Source of the DNA: Tetradesmus obliquus
Lineage: Eukaryota; Chlorophyta; Chlorophyceae; Sphaeropleales; Scenedesmaceae
Reading direction: 5' to 3'
DNA length: 64,000 nt
Assembly (NCBI GenBank): GCA_030272155.1
Contig: CP126206.1
Span: 2,852,001 to 2,916,000 of the forward strand
Below are positions 22,801-36,759 of this stretch, piece by piece. A program made the translations under genes and the position numbers. Below the pieces are notes generated by a model. It was not told where the DNA came from, made no database searches, and saw nothing but the letters and a program-made list of their open reading frames with translations. Every line of letters begins with the position of its first letter. The stretch's first letter is position 1.

Positions 22801-25772
22801 ATGGTGCTAGCAGAGCTACTGCAGCGTTGACCATACTAGTGCCAGCTGATGCAGCAGGAGTTGCACAGCAGCAGCAGCAGCAGCAGGAGCAGCAGCAGGC
22901 ATGCACAACATACATGCACGGCAAGGCACACATGTGTGGGCGGCACATCCTGGATGCTGGATCTGCAATTGCACCAAACTTAAAGCAGCAGACAGCAGGT
23001 GAGCAAGCTGTGCAAGCCACTAGGCAGGTGGTGACATCAGCAGCTGACCAGCTGACAGCAGCAGCGGACTGCAGTCCCTATGCACGCATGTGCATCTTGT
23101 CCTGCAGGCAGGCAGCGGTCTTTTTGTGAGGGGCACTTACGCCGTAGGGCGAACGCTCAGCCCGTAACAGCTTTGTCAGGGTAGCGCAAGTGAAGCAGTG
23201 CTATGTAGCATACTAAACATGCATCGGGTCACATGTATGTTGTTGCGCATGCCTGGCTTGGCGAATCGCATTTGTGCACATGCTAACACAGAAAAGTCGG
23301 CTTGTGCAAGACACAAGCGCATCTCTGTTCACCGTGTCTTGATCCTGGTAAGTGTTGTGCTGCCACGCTGCGCACAGGCTGCCATGGCTATTTCCCTTGA
23401 CTTGGATGCCAAGTTGCCAAGTTGCGATGCTGCGCCAATAATGTCAAGCAACAACAGCACACTCAACGGCTGCAACAGCTTGATGCCAGGTGAGAGGATC
23501 TTGCTGCCAGGTGTACAGCAGAAGCACAGGTGCAGCGACAGCTACATGACCCCAGAGGCAGTGCACAGCAACGACAACAGCTGGCAGTGGCTGCAGTAGC
23601 ATGTGATGGCACTAGCGGCTGCAGCCCTGCATGCATGCGGCACCACGGTAACACTGGCAGCAGAAGCAGCAGCAGTACATGTGATGCATGTTGATGGCTT
23701 GGGTGGCACCACCGGGTGCCTGCAATCCTCGATGCATTAGCAGCTGCCGTTTGCACAGCACTCACCACACGTGTTAGTTTGCTGCAGGTTCGTCCAGTGC
23801 ATCAAGCAGTATGCAGGCAAGCAGCCAACAGTGCGACAGCTTACTCGCGCACAACCACCTCACTGTCAACAGCAGTCTGGGACTTGTTGACAGGTACGTG
23901 CAAGGTCGAGCATGCAGGGCGCCATCCATGGTATTGCGCAGCGCAACACAGATCACGTGCCTGCCTAGTGTCAGATCACCTCCGCAGCAGTAGCAGCGTC
24001 AGACTTGTGCCACATGTTGTGTGGGGCCGGGACATGCCAGTGCTTGTATACTGAGAAGGAGCAGCAGCAGCAGCAGCAGCAGCAGCTGGCCACTCCTTCA
24101 AGAAGCAGCGCCGCACTTTGCATGTAAATGGACGAAGTTATACGGTTCCTGCATGTGGTTTTGGCAGCAGCAGCGCTGCTGTAGCAGTTGCACGTCTAAC
24201 ACAGACTTCTGAAACACTTTGCTGCCTTTGTTGTTGCTGCTGCTGCTACTGCGACTGCTGCTGACTTGCCCAATGCAGTGCAGGCTGATAAGCAGGTTGC
24301 CGAGTTGCAAGCTATGTGTAGCCGCAGCAAGCAGGCGTCGTGGAGCTTGCATTCCATCAAATGCACGGTTTAGCAGCAGCTTAAGGCCTGACACAGCAAG
24401 AAGGGATGCTGGAGTGGCAAGCAACATGCTACTGAGCAGTGTCATGACACTCTGTCTGATCAGACAGAACACAATGGTTCAGGTTGCATGTGGCACGTCA
24501 CAGCATGGTGTTGCATTGCAGGGACATAGCACACTTTGCGGCAGTCTTGTCTGTGTTTCTGTACCTGTGGCCTGGTGTTGAAGTTGCAGCAGGAGCAGCA
24601 GTGACTTGGCCTTGCAAGCTTTGTTACCTGCTGCTGCTTCTGCTGCTGCACGCTGTGCTCGCGTACCCGGCACCAGCGCGACGGGAAATCATCGATTATT
24701 GTTATATATCAATGTTTAACATGTTTTATCAGTGATTCGAGGCTCATTTGGCCCTATCCACAACTTCATCCACAAGTGCTCGAAGTTCATCCACACGCCG
24801 TGTGGACCCAGACGGATGTGGATGGCCTGTGGATGGCCGTAGTCCGCTGTGGATGGCACTGTGTATGACCTGATGTGGACGATTTGTGGATGAGATGTGG
24901 ATGGGCCTTGACCATAGTGTCGTACGCATAGATCGATAAAACGTGTATAATGGAATCCGTCACAATCTTCCGATTGCGCTGCTGGCCAGTATCGACGTAG
25001 CTATCGCCAAATTACCAAAATACCAATACCAACACCAATACCAACACATTACCAACGAAAGCCTTAGCTGTAGCTGCACAATCCTGGGCCGTGAGGAATG
25101 CCATGTGGCAGCTCAGCAATACTGTACAGCTGAACATGTGCAAGCAAATGTGCACATGCAGTCATGTTGCGCAGCACAAACTTGAACTGCTGAGCAGCTC
25201 AGCAGGTGCAGCAAGCCGAGCAGTTGTGTTGAGTAAAGCAAATGACACATTACGCCTACCCTGCTGTCATAGCCAATAAATGGTTGCGTTCTTCATGGTG
25301 GTAAATGCCCATGAGGGATGTAATTTTGAACAGATGTGTGTGTGTGTGTGTGTGGGGGGGGGGGGTAAAATGGTCGTGGTAGCAATTGGTCATGGTGGCA
25401 TTGCTGCAAACATTGTGCTGCTACCGTGCTGTTGTTGTCATTACCACTGGAGCTGCAGCTGCTGCTGCTGCTGCTGCTGCTGCTGTGTGCTTGCTGCTGC
25501 TGCTACTGCTGCTGCTACTGCTGCTACTGCTGCTGCTGTTCATGCTGCTCCTTCGCTGCTGCAGCTACTGCTGCAGTTGCTACTTGTGCCGCTGCTGTTG
25601 TTGTTGCCGCAATGTTGATCAAACAAGCGTGTACACATAGATCAGCAATCACATAGGTAATGTGCCGCTGCTCAAGACAATGCTTGTCAACTATTCACCT
25701 GCCAATGTGCAGGTGCCCTAGCTCAGGCTTCCAGGTGACACGTCATCCTGACAAAACTGCACGACATCAACA
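19881..25772. other. About 5.9 kb without a convincing gene
   Basis: No ORF here has recognisable domains or coherent splice-linked neighbours. Contents include an 18-19 nt G run near 20827-20843, scattered CAG/CTG microsatellites (22868-22900, 24060-24085, 25455-25560), a TG/G tract at 25335-25366, and ACCAATACCAAC-type repeats at about 21825-21870 and 25015-25055. A possible short Cys-containing ORF at 23215-23599 is too weak to call. Confidence 0.5.
24760..24920. repeat. GTGGATG motif cluster
   Basis: GTGGATG or its complement CATCCAC occurs about nine times in 160 bp (for example GATGTGGATGGCCTGTGGATGGCC), in both orientations. It may be a decayed minisatellite or a protein-binding cluster; no further signal is seen. 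Confidence 0.6.
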
Positions 25773-26910
25773 ATGCAGCGTGTCAACAACCTTGCAGTCG
25801 TGTTGTGGTGCCTTGCAGCCACTGCCAGCTTTGCAGGTAAGGGCACGCTAGCGTCTACAGCGTTGTTGACAACACATTTGCAATCTGTGGTGTGGGGCGA
25901 AATCTTAGCGTCAGACAGAACTTTTGTAGTGATGGTTGATCAATATGTCAACAGTGAAGCTATCAGCTGCACATGAGGTGTGGTAGTTGCATGGCACCTA
26001 GCCTACGCACGGTGCGTGATGAACCACACGACTTGTCCGCCAACCGTTGAGCCGCATGACCGAACCATACTGCTTTAGGCCGCTATACTCAGCCGTGGTC
26101 TAGCATGCACACACCACGTGAGCACAACTGCCATGAGCACCCGTTGTGTGCGGTTGTGGCAGGTTGCTGATCGCTACAATCACTGATTTGTGTGTCATCT
26201 ACTACGCTTGCCCTCCCCGCCAAATCGCAGTTGCCACGAAGCCTACCGGCGCTGGGGCCAGGGCTCTACTTGGCCAAGCGGATGTTGTGGGAGAAGTGAT
26301 CGCCGCAATCCGCGAAGCGGGTGCTAGGAAGCCTTCCACACAGCTTCTGTCCTGGACGGTGAACATTGGAGTTCAAGGCGGGTTTGGGCCTTCAAAGCAA
26401 CCCACTGGGACCATCGAGTATGCAGAAAGGCCTGGACCCGATGGCACTAAACTATCCAGCTTGTTTGTAGGAATGGCCGGCGACTACTTGAACGACAAGA
26501 ACGAGACCGTCGGCAACTGGAACTGCGAACGCGGCTATTTTGAGACGCCGCAGACACTCGCGGCGATGGTGAGCGCCACGTACTCTGGCGCTAAGTTGGA
26601 CACGGTCACCATCCGCAAGCAAATGCAGGTGAATTACATCCAAGACGATTGCACGGGGTACAAAGACCCGTCGGCGACGGTGGCGGACTGCGCCGTCACG
26701 CTCAAGATGCACGGCAAAGCCAAGTGCGCAAACAACAAAGCAGTCAGCACGGAAATGAATGCAGAGGCTACCACGACAAACAGGGGCGGCACATGTGAGG
26801 CCGATGCCGCAGGCAGCAGTGCCATGGTGGTGGTCGACTGCGGACCAAAGAGGCGCTGGGAGGTGATGCCTAGCCAGATGAGGTGGAAAACCATCTATCA
26901 TCGACCCTAA
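25773..26910 (+). CDS. Secreted protein of unknown function (two exons)
   Basis: Exons 25773-25836 and 26231-26910 join in phase for 247 aa. The ATG at 25773 starts a classic signal peptide (MQRVNNLAVVLWCLAATASFA) with cleavage close to the splice junction, so the second exon encodes essentially the whole mature protein. It includes LLSWTVNIGVQGGFGPS, AERPGPDGTKLSSLFVGMAG and four or more Cys near the C-terminus (NYIQDDC, VADCAVTL, AKCANN, GGTCEAD, VVDCG), which suggests a beta-rich extracellular domain. No family recognised. Unlike its neighbours the long exon has no ghost copies inside or upstream and little CAG repeat. The C-terminal 25 codons are repeated twice just downstream. Confidence 0.65.
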
Positions 26911-27075
26911 GCCTTGAGGTCGGCCACAAACGCGCTGGGAGGTGTTGCCCAGCCAGATGCACTGGAAGAGCATTGTCATCGACCCGAAGCCTTGAGGTGG
27001 GCTAAAGAGGCGCTGGGAGGTGATGCCCAGCCAGATGAGGTTGAAGAGCAGCATTGTCGACTCGAAACCTTGAGC
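26846..27075 (+). repeat. Triplicated 3' end of the secreted-protein gene
   Basis: A unit of about 77 bp encoding RWEVMPSQM.WK.I...P and ending CCTTGA occurs at about 26848-26918, 26925-26996 and 27003-27075. Relative to the second and third copies, the first has one extra base, so it stops at TAA (26908-26910) rather than at the TGA used in the other two frames. If the first copy is the decayed one, the true C-terminus may be encoded by a later copy through splicing. Confidence 0.8.
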
Positions 27076-27079
27076 AAGC

Positions 27080-30000
27080 TGCCAGTGGGCGGCTCGCAAG
27101 CCACCGGGACGGCCATCTTGCAATTGCAAGCCGGCGCAACTGATGGCATGGGAAGAGGAGTGGAAATGAGTGTTGGCATCTCTGAGCAATTCATGGCAGC
27201 GTGTGTCTTCGGATCATCATGTTGCCTTGGTCGTGGGCGTCCTGTTGGTGGCTTTGCGTGTGCGCTTTGCTTAGCTGTCAGATATCCAGGATCATATGCA
27301 TTGTGTAGCATTTGACACATTCAAGCATTTGTGTAGTCAAAATAAGCAGCAACGTCACTGAAGATGAGATATGTTTTCAGCATCCTTTGATGCGCCGTGC
27401 ATCGAAACATTTTCGTAGCATTGTTGTGACATGTCAGTGCAGCTTTGCAGCATTGCTGACATGTATTTGCTATTTTGCAGTTGACTGGCAGCTTGTTTGT
27501 TGTTGCTAATGCTACATGTCGCAATACATTACTTGATGAATAAAATACAGTGCATTTGTTTTCATATTTGAGCTCACTAGCACCCCACGGTGCTAGCACG
27601 TTCTTGTTGCGATCTGCTTGATCTGTTATGGACACCCGTAACTGGCAGCTTTGCATCAACGTGTAACAGAGGATCGGTCTAACAATGAGACTGTTACTTT
27701 CAGAGGGTGCATTGTTGCTGATGCCTAGTCGTGCGCGCCTCACGAGCATCTGAGTTATCATGGGTACTATTGCTAGTTACCGTCGTTTGGCTTGCTCCAG
27801 TCACTCCCAGGAGTGAAGACATTGTGTTAGGTGTGCCATAGTCACCGTGACATGGCTAGCTAGCCATGGCGAGCTAGCGCGTGCTGTGCATGGGTGTGCA
27901 CGGTTGCATGGCTGTCAGACTCCCTTTGTGCAGGCATTGCTGTGTCTGTCATGTGGGTTGGCACCTCCAGGTACACGCACATTCTGAGATCACAGCATTG
28001 GAGCGGCCGCTGTCTACATGATGCCTCACAACCGCCTACACCACAACTGTTGTTACTCCGAGAAGGCTACTGGCTCCTGTTACTCACTATTGGCTCATGA
28101 CTGTTACTTGCTACTGGCTCCTACAAGCCGCATGACAGACAGTTCTGTAAAACCCAAACGACTGCCAACCTTGTATATGCATGATTTTACTTACTGTCCT
28201 ATCAACGCATGGAACCCCAACAACACTGCCGGCTGAAACACATGCTGGATTGTGCTTGCATGATGTGATCAGCTTACGCTGCCCAGAAGCACACCTGCTA
28301 CAATTCCATGTCCCACAAAGTCGCCTACTCTGTCGCACAGCCGGTTGCGCCACATGTCAGTTTGTCATAGCCACTCACAGCACAGCCTCTACCGGCATTA
28401 CGAGCAATATGTCGACTGTGTGCAGCATAAAAACTGTCTCAAGTGCAACAACGATGCAATAATAAAGTACCCTGCACACCTGCCGGAGCTATCAGTGTAT
28501 GCTGTTGCAGCAGCTGAATTGCTACACTGTGGGCATGCAGACCCTGGCACGCACCCACAGCTGTCTGCAACTACAGCACACCCCGTTCCAAAAACTACAC
28601 AACCTCCTAGCAAACTTCATGCATTGCAGGCGAGTGTTGTTGTTGTGCCACAAAGCATGCAGCTACTGCCTTCGCACTAACTGTCCCGGTGAAGCTGTGT
28701 GTAACTGCTCGGCAAGCCACTCACACCGGGACGCGGGTCATGTGACATCCTGCCTGCACTCCTGATCATGCAACATGCACACACGTGGACAGCTTTCCTT
28801 AAAGGCAGGTGCGTAGCGATGCTGATGCTAAGCCACGTGCCTCAATCGTCAGTCGCTGTTGTCGGCTGCTACGTTGTTCTCGCACAGCGTCACACTCTCG
28901 CAGGGGCCGCACAACCACCAAACTGGGTCAAATGGTCACAGCTCTGATGTTTGACTTTTGTTTGACCGCAGCGCAACAACTTCCGACTCAAGTCAAACAC
29001 AAAACCATTGTCGCACTACGGTGTAAAAACTCAACATAACATGGCACTGCTCAGACACATGCACATGGGGACGCACATACACTACCACACTACGACCATG
29101 GCCACACACTAACACAGCTGCTGCCGCACATTCACTGCGTTTTTAAACCTTCAACCCTATGTCAAGGCTAACACCTTGCTGCAACCGCGCGTACAAAGGA
29201 TGTGCATGCTTGCAGGCCAACACGTGTCGAGGTCGTGCACTGAAAAGGCGTGGCTCAGAGAGACAGGAGGATGATGGAAGTATACTGGATTAGAACAGCA
29301 GCAGCACATGTGGCCTGTACCGCAGCGTGCAGCACACGGCTCACTCAATCGGAGGAGTGAAAGACATTGACGCATGCAAGGACAGGGGTGTACATGCCGG
29401 CGGGAGTTGACAGGCTGTGCACAGCCGTGGAACCAGACGGTGAGAAGTGACGTACGATACCAGCAGCAGCCTGTGTTCACAGCAGCAGCAAGTGTTCTGT
29501 GGCACACCAGCAGCTATGAACGCTGTTAGGTGCTGTGAGTGAACGATGCAGGCCTGCTCAACTGCAGAGGCCATGACAGCTGCCATGCCAGCTGTGTGAG
29601 TGTAGCTTCGCACTAAAGGACCCGGCAACCAACATGCCCACCAACACACAAACCGACTCCTCTGTAGTGCGCAACCACAACACAGCATATGCAACACACT
29701 GCGCCACACCACACAGCAGCAAACAATGGCGAAGAGCACGCTTTGGGCCAGCAGCAATGCACTCACATATGAGCTGCGGAATCAGCACCCACATTGCACA
29801 GCACTCTGTAACAGCAACCAACCATATGGAACAGCCTGCCAAGCCACACATCAAATGGGTTGGGTGCAGCTGATGATCAGTTGGCAGCCACTGTCCAGGC
29901 AGCTGCTTGCAGGAACCTGCGATGCAGCTGCTTGCAGGACACACGTATTGCTGCCTGCAGGAACGAGAACCGCAGCTGCTTGCAGGACACATGTATTGCT

Positions 30001-31819
30001 GCCTGCAGGACCACCAACTGCAGCTGCTTGCAGAAAAACACCGCAACTGCTTGCAGGAAAGCAGCACAACTGCTTGCAGGAACCCTCACAGCAAATGTGC
30101 AGACGCCTTGCAGGACATGGGTGACATATGCCTTGTCAGCCACTGCTGCCATAGGCTGTGTTGCGTGCTGAGTAAGAGCACCATGAAGGAAGCTGGTGAT
30201 ACATACACATCAGTATTTTTTGTCACAAAGCTGCACGGGCGCCATTCTACGCCTGTGGCGTGATTCATCTGCCCGCCAGCTGTTGCAGCGTTGTGCGGCA
30301 GCAAGCACACAGGCCCATGCAGCAGCAGCAGCAGTTGCCAGTTGTGCTGCCAGCTGCTGCTGCTGCTGCTGCCAAGTGTCAGATGAGTCCAACGCCTGAC
30401 ACCAGCAACTGCCATGCCCCACACTGCTGTGCGCCTCGCACCACAGTGAACACACTGCTGCATCAATCACCACGCCATGTCACACCAAAAAGCAGCAACG
30501 CCTCAATCAGTGGTGTGTTGTGACGGATGCAACAGCATATGCTTGGTCCAAAAACCAAGTGCGCTCGTTGCGTGGCGCTTTGCACACACACACAAACACT
30601 GGACTGTTCAGTTTTAATGCTGCCTGCCATGAAATGCAATTGCACGTGATGTTATAACACACACGCACACACCAGCACATGCATATTTAGAGCAGGGTTT
30701 GAACCTGCACAAGCCTGCAGCACAACTGCAAGCAGCACAACAGCAGCTGGCAGCACAACTGGCAGTTTCTCATCCAGTGATGCTCCTGCTGCTGCCTGTG
30801 CAGTTGAGAGGCAGCAGTTGAGGCAGCCGCTGCTGCAGCAAGCGAAGTGAAGCGCAGCACAGCCAAGCTGTGCCAGCTTGTGTGACGCACTGCGCTGCAG
30901 CTTTAAGCTGTCTGCGGCATACCTCAAAATGCACAGTTTTGACAACGATGCAACACTACTATTCACCCCTTACAACCTGACCTACAAACTGCAACTTCTG
31001 TGAGCAGCACAGCCGCCCTATCCTGTGCATGCACGCATTCCCTACAACTCACGTGAAGCGTGACAACCCCTGGCGCAACAGTTAACATTCGCTAGGTGGC
31101 ATACATGAAGGGAGATGTCAGGATACCAGCTCACACACACAGCGCTGCACAACTGCACACATGTGGCGCAGTCCCACAGCTTTCTGCTTTCGACTGGCTC
31201 ATAGCACACGAAACACAGAGCGCTGCACAACTCGACGCGTGTAGCCTGGTGCTGCATGTGCTGCATTCCTGCTAACTCACCGCACACCAAACAGCCTGCC
31301 AGCCAACCACTCCACGCACCGCACACCCTGTGTTCCGCAACCCAACAGGTGTTGTGCACCTAGACCAAAACAACTTACACACCAACATACACTTTGTCCA
31401 GAGTTAGAAGCGCCACTGCAGTCTGAACACTGTTTGACTGTGTGCGGCTCTGGCACCTGTTGCTTGCCCATACAACTGGCAAAACGAAGCCCTTATCTCC
31501 TGGCTGTTGCAAGTTCACCATGACACTTCAAACTTCATACCAAACTTCACACCATATATGTGGCAGTGGTACCGCAAACACAATCACCATCATTCAGCAG
31601 CGACCAACCCATAACACATTGCCTCTCGCAACATATCAGCAGGCACAACATTACATGAATGCTGCTGCTGCTGCTACCCACAACATGCTCAGCACGCTGC
31701 TGCTGCTGCTGCTGCTGCTGCTGCCGACTCTAACAGCAACAGGTGCCAGCTGCACCCGCACCCACACCAGCTGCATCATTAACCCTAAACCCCAAGCTCA
31801 GCATCTAGGGTTCAGCCAT
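27080..31819. other. About 4.7 kb without a convincing gene
   Basis: Only short unsupported ORFs. It contains the tandem repeat at 29890-30110 (listed), a perfect 18-bp palindrome CATGGCTAGCTAGCCATG at 27851-27868, and a loosely duplicated segment AGCGCTGCACAACT at about 31140 and 31220. The right end is the 3' flank of the minus-strand U2AF-like gene. Confidence 0.5.
29890..30115. repeat. CTGC(T/C)TGCAGGA tandem repeat
   Basis: About nine units of 20-33 bp containing GCAGCTGCTTGCAGGA or GCTGCCTGCAGGA, often followed by ACACGTATT or ACCGCA. Each unit resembles a 3' splice site (pyrimidine-rich, then CAG|GA), but no exon follows. Confidence 0.8.
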
Positions 31820-32852
31820 TCACTCCGCAACAGCAATCTGCTCTGCAGCTGCAGCACCCATGCTGCTGCCGTTTGCTTTGCTGGCACTTTCCTCACTCAC
31901 TGCTGCTGCCGCTGCCGCCTTTGCTGCCACGGCGGCAGCAGCAGCAGCGTCGCCGGCTGACATGCTGTCGTGGTGGTACAGGCTGCTGCTGCTGCTGCTG
32001 ATGCTGGCGGCTTGATCTGGGTGGCTGGCAGGCAGTACAACATCACCACTTGTACTGCTGGGCCGGCCAGATCGCGGCCCCACAGGGCCCCCTGCCAGTG
32101 CTGCAGCAGCAGTAGCTGTACCGCCTCCAATGCCAGGTGACAGTGTCAGCCTGCCGGCAGTAATCGCCGCCACTGGTGACGAGGCGGTACAAGTTGTACT
32201 GCATGTACCGCCAGGTGTACTGCCCTGCCTCACCAGGCCAGAGAAGGGACCAGATCCACCGGAGGAGCCGAGTGATGCTGACCTGGCAGCTGTACCGCCT
32301 TGTACTGCCCCATCACCGACTGTACCGCCAACTGTACCGCCTTTTGTACTGCCTCCCTGTTGGTGGTCGTTTAGGGCCAGCAGGTGTGCTGCAGACCCTG
32401 GAGGGGTGGGGGGGTGGGGGCTAGGGGTGTTGGGTGTAGCATGGCTGCTGCTGCTGCCGTTGTGGCTGAAATGGCCCATGGCGCTGCTGCTGCTGCTGCC
32501 GCCAGGACCCATGTGACCACCCATGTGATTGCCGGCGGCTGCACCTGCCCCGATCATGTGACTGCTGCTGCCGCCGTACTGCTGCATCGGCATGCGCGGC
32601 ACACCGTTGGCAGCAGCAGCAGCAGCAGCGGGAAAGCCGCCGTGGTGGCCGCCGTTTAAACCCTTATGCCCCACAGGGTTTTGCAAAACCCTAGGGTTTT
32701 GGCCTGGTGGCATACCAGGGGTTGGTGGCATGCCGTGGCGGCTGCCATGCAGCATGGCTGCTTGGTACTGCTGTGCTGCTGCTGCCGCTGCTGCTGCTGC
32801 AGCTGCTGAGAAGGGAGGCCCAGGAGGACCATACATGCCACCTGGAAACTCT

Positions 32853-32911
<59 letters not shown>

Positions 32912-33263
32912 GCCTTGCTGCTGCTGCTGCCCAGGGAGACCACGGAACCCTTGCTGTGGGTGCCTGCCATATGGGCCGGCAGGGGGTCCAGAGCCTCCTG
33001 CTGCTGCTGCTGCACCACTGCTGCCGTTGCTGCTGCTGCCAAAGCCGCCAGCACCCCTTGGCGCAGCAGCAGCAGCAGCAGCAGGCTTTGGCCCCTCTGC
33101 CGGCTTATACGGCAAGCCCTCTGGAGGCCCATGCGGCAGGCCATGGAACCCTGGCGCCTCATTATGGTAAAACCCTGCTGGCCGGTAAAACCCTGCATAA
33201 CTCTGCGACCCACCAAGCCCCAAACCGCCTGCTGCAGGCCCGGGCCCACCAGGGGGACCCCCT

Positions 33264-33308
<45 letters not shown>

Positions 33309-33426
33309 GGTATTTGAGGGCCTGATCTGCCTGCGTGCATGTAAGGCGCTGGACCCTTGTTGTTGTAAGGCCTACCAGCAGCAGCAGCAGCAGGAACGGG
33401 CCCACCCCTAGGACTCGGACCATAAC

Positions 33427-33468
<42 letters not shown>

Positions 33469-33557
33469 AGTGGTGGTGGTTTGTGGGCCCGTAATAGCCC
33501 GGCTGCTGCTGCTGCTGCGGCGGCTGCTGCTGCTGGTCGCGCTGCCACTGGCCCACT

Positions 33558-33589
<32 letters not shown>

Positions 33590-34347
33590 CAGCGCGCTGA
33601 TGCTGCTGCTGCTGCTGCTCACACTGCCGCCAGGCGCTGCCGCACCGCCGCTGTGCTGGTGCCGCAGCGCGCTGCCGCTGCCACCAGATGCTGCTGCTGC
33701 TGCTGCTGGGGGTGCTGAGCCTAATGGCGGGGCCATGTTTTTGCTGCCGCCTCCTTGCCTGTTGCCCTCTAGGGCCCGCTTTACTGTTAGCACCTTGCGG
33801 TCCAGGGTCTGCAGGTGCGGTTTAGCAAGCAGACAAACATGGAACAAGGGTTTAGGGATATGCAGTGAAACACACCGGCACATGCAGTTGCCTTCCAGCC
33901 CCTGCTTGACCGTCAGCACCTTGCGGTCCAGGGTCTGTGGGCAGAGCAAAAAGGGTTTTAGTTTTGTGCACGGAAGCGCACAGGCACATGCGGTTGCCTC
34001 AAGGTTTATTGTCTGCTTGACTGTCAGCACCGCGCGGTCCAGGGTATGCAGGGTCAGGCAAACACAAACAGCACTGTAACATGAACAGCCATTGTTATCG
34101 ACACATTCACAGAAACCCACAAATAATCATTTCTTGAATCTTTCACCCAGGTCAACCCTCACCTGCATGTGCAGGTCGCTGATGACCTGCGGGATGACGC
34201 CAGGTTTCAATTCACAAATCAACAATCAGGGTTCAAATAATGTGTGCCTAACATTAAAACCTTAGTGCAGCCGGCTCACCTGCATGTGCAGGCCGCTGAT
34301 GACTTGAGGGATGACGCCCGGGTCAGCAAACTCACAAAAGGCGTAGC

Positions 34348-34419
<72 letters not shown>

Positions 34420-35264
34420 CATCCAGGTCAGACAAGGTCCCAGCACAGCCACAGGAGGGCGGGCAGGTGAGCGGGTCAGCAGGCGTCACACCAACTAACA
34501 TGTGGGAGTTCCAGCGTTTGAGGGGATTTTGGATGAATGCAGCAGCAGCAGCAGCAGCAGCAGCAGGCGAGCCGTCCTGCCAGGTGTCAAGCTAGTTTAG
34601 GCCAGCACAGCGACTCAACAACGCAACGTACATGTTGCCGGCCATCCTGCGAGCCGTCCTGCCAGGTGCCAAGCTGTCAACCGCCGGATATGGTGGGTGG
34701 TATGAACAACAGGCAAAGAACACCGATAAACCGCACATTCGAAGCCTGACCACAATCTGTGTCAGCACTGCATTGGATGAATGAGAGCAGCATGTAATGT
34801 GACGAGTGCTGCTGTGCAGAATCACATACACTGTAAACTGGCATGAAAACAGACATACTGCCAGCAGTTGGGTATGCTTTCAAGTTCTGAATTATGCTGG
34901 GTAATTTGACCAGGGCAATTTGACCTATGGATGAGACAAAAGGCATGCCCTTTGCCTGGATCAATTTGATATCAGCCATTTCTAATTGAAGCAATCCACT
35001 CCCAGTAGCAGTTTGGTGTGGGGTGTGGGTCATGTCACCGTCGATTGACGTGGACCTTCCCCACACCGAGCACCACACTGCTACACGCGTGGCCAGACGT
35101 AGCTTACCTGATAGGGCCTATGCAGACACCTCAACACAGCTTAAAACAACAACCTAGATCGCAGAGAGACTCAAAACCCCACCTTGCTTTTGCCGGTGTT
35201 TTTGTCCATGACCAGGTTGAAGCTCTTCAGGGGGCCGTACGGCGCCAGCAGCTCCTTCACCTGA

Positions 35265-35308
<44 letters not shown>

Positions 35309-36711
35309 GTCAGTCCTACAGAACTGCAGCCGGCCCAACTTCCGTTCAAATTCCTTCCAAACTCATCTTGCACGCCCGCCACCAACATGTTACATGGCAC
35401 ACAACGTAACACATAACAAATAACACACATCTGCTCGCCCCCGTAGCTTTAGGGAAGGCCTCCCACAACGCCTTTGCCCCATGTGTCCTCGACAAGCATC
35501 TTGCACACCAGCAACCAACATGTTACATAATACTGATGTAACATAACAAATGTTAACAAATAACACCACCTGCTCGTCCCCGTAGCTGCAGGGCAGGCCT
35601 CCAACAAATATCTTGTCCCAGGTATCTTCCACAACCGTCTTGCACATCGGCAGGTGGGCGGTGCTGACTGTTGGGTCTGGGGTGGCGGGGCCCAAGGGTG
35701 CAGCTTCCTCAGGGTTGTAGTTGCTGGGGCGCCGGATCTGCAAAAAATAACAATGTAACAATAACATGTCAGTTCAACAGTGTTGGTTGGGTAGGTGGGC
35801 GGTGTGGACTGTCGTGTCAGGGGTGGCGGGGCCCAGGGGTGCAGCCTCCTCAGGGTTGTAGTTGCTGGGGCGCCGGATATGTAAAAACGTCAAACAATAA
35901 GATCATAACATCTTGTAACAAGGCATTCAGCAACTGCTGCGGCTGGTGAAATCCATTGCGCTGCGGGCCTCTTCAACGCTGCACAGATCTGCTCTCAGAC
36001 CTGAACCGGAACCCGCAATACAATCTCTGCACAACCATGCTTAGAACCCTGCACACCTTTAGGTTGGTGTCATTGAACAGGATGCCGTCAAAGGCCATGG
36101 CGTTGCTTGCTTCCTCAATGCTGCGCAGCTCCAAGAACGCGTAGCTGCGGTCGCTGCTGACCTTCACGCCCGCTGCTGGCTTATCTATCGATGCACAAAC
36201 CTAAACCTAAACCCTCCGTACGCCTGAAACCCTGACAAACCCTACTACACCAAGCCCTAGTACCCTACTACACCAAGCCCTAAAACCCTGCGCACCTTGA
36301 GGTTTGTGTCGTTGAACAAAATGCCGTCAAAGGCCATCGCGTTGCTGGCTTCCTCAATGCTGCGCAGCTCCAGAAAAGCGTAGCTGCGGTCGCTGCTGAC
36401 CTTCACGCTTGCAATTGGCGGGCCGGGGGCAACAGCGGCGCCTGTGCTGCCCATCACGCCTTCAAAAAACACCCGCAGATCCTCCTGCAAGCAGCAAATG
36501 CAGAGGAATGGTTCAAATCAATGATTGCAGCTGGCAATGGGAGGGCCAGGGGCAACAGCAGCGCCAGCGCTGCCAAATACGCCCTCAAAAAAGACCAGCA
36601 GATCCTCCTGCACACGGCAGAAAATGCAGAGGTTATCAAAATGCAGCAAATGCAGCTGGCAACCGACGGGCCACGAGCCACGGCAGCGCCTGTGCTGCCC
36701 ATTACGCTCGG

Positions 36712-36759
<48 letters not shown>

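Noticed and set aside
26452-27189. 245-codon minus-strand open frame
   Set aside because: Shadow of the secreted-protein exon, which has a signal peptide and in-phase splice on the plus strand.
30700-30725. tRNA T-arm-like GGTTTGAACCTGC
   Set aside because: No acceptor, D-arm or anticodon stem could be placed on either strand.
32656-33423. Long alternate frames across the U2AF-like tail
   Set aside because: They read CTG/CAG repeats as poly-Leu, Ala, Ser or Cys; the frame continuous with RRM2 is the coding one.
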